Below, one piece after another: positions 5,780-5,783 of a stretch of DNA of 5,783 bases. How positions within the stretch are numbered: the first letter of the stretch is position 1; each line of letters starts with the position of its first letter. The stretch is from Coriobacteriales bacterium (lineage in GTDB: Bacteria; Actinomycetota; Coriobacteriia; Coriobacteriales; UBA8131). The position numbers and the translations under genes are program-made. The notes under the pieces are model-generated. The model was not told the DNA's origin. It made no database searches and saw only the letters and a program-made list of their open reading frames with translations. The stretch is from contig JAIRTN010000007.1 in assembly GCA_031254905.1 (NCBI GenBank), forward strand, positions 1 through 5,783. The letters are read 5' to 3'.

Positions 5780-5783
5780 CAGC

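Larger units (their letters stand above)
3887..5783 (+). mobile_element. ISLre2-family insertion sequence, right end outside the window
   Basis: The element is defined by the ISLre2-type transposase at 4103-5737. Its base composition is visibly lower in GC than the four host genes to the left. The left boundary is uncertain: it should lie between about 3887, where the phased repeats begin, and about 4048, where the transposase leader begins. I could not match a terminal inverted repeat because the window ends 46 bases after the transposase stop. No target-site duplication can be shown. The element is inserted upstream of the surface-protein gene, in divergent orientation, and could have separated that gene from its original promoter. 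Confidence 0.6.

Overview
The window reads as a moderately GC-rich bacterial chromosome segment. Four genes on the minus strand are followed by an insertion sequence on the plus strand that runs to the right edge. The host genes are GC-rich, two of them have strong Shine-Dalgarno (SD) sites, and one clearly uses a TTG start. The mix of a SpoVS-like protein, a DUF1015 protein, a small InlB-type repeat surface protein and an ISLre2-family transposase would suit an anaerobic actinobacterium of the Coriobacteriia or a GC-rich Firmicute. That placement is inference from gene content and composition, not from a marker gene.

Layout, left to right. (1) A SpoVS-like small protein (37-381, minus) with a 28-residue C-terminal extension. 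(2) A 258-base gap with a possible leader hairpin and no confident promoter. (3) A GT-A fold, family 2-like glycosyltransferase (640-1464, minus). (4) A DUF1015 protein (1472-2758, minus) that shares an operon with the glycosyltransferase: the SD of the latter overlaps the DUF1015 stop codon. A perfect TATAAT box and an AGGAG ribosome site precede DUF1015. (5) A secreted, membrane-anchored protein with two InlB/Flg_new-type beta-grasp repeats, a proline-rich stalk and a C-terminal transmembrane helix (2870-3754, minus). (6) A non-coding stretch of about 350 bases (3755-4102) dense in structure: a G-run cluster on the minus strand, six units with an exact 11-base period, a bulged hairpin followed by TTTT, and a perfect 11-bp inverted repeat whose right arm covers part of the transposase ribosome site. 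(7) An apparently intact ISLre2-family transposase gene (4103-5737, plus), then a terminator-like hairpin. The right end of the element lies outside the window.

The DUF1015/glycosyltransferase pair is the only clear operon. No pathway connects all four host genes. The most rewarding region is the left part of the insertion sequence. A hairpin plus T-run, followed by a second stem that can hide the ribosome site, looks like a two-layer guard against transposase expression from outside transcripts. The 11-base-phased array beside it may be a set of binding sites for the transposase or for a regulator. I see no CRISPR array, tRNA, rRNA or recognisable defence system.
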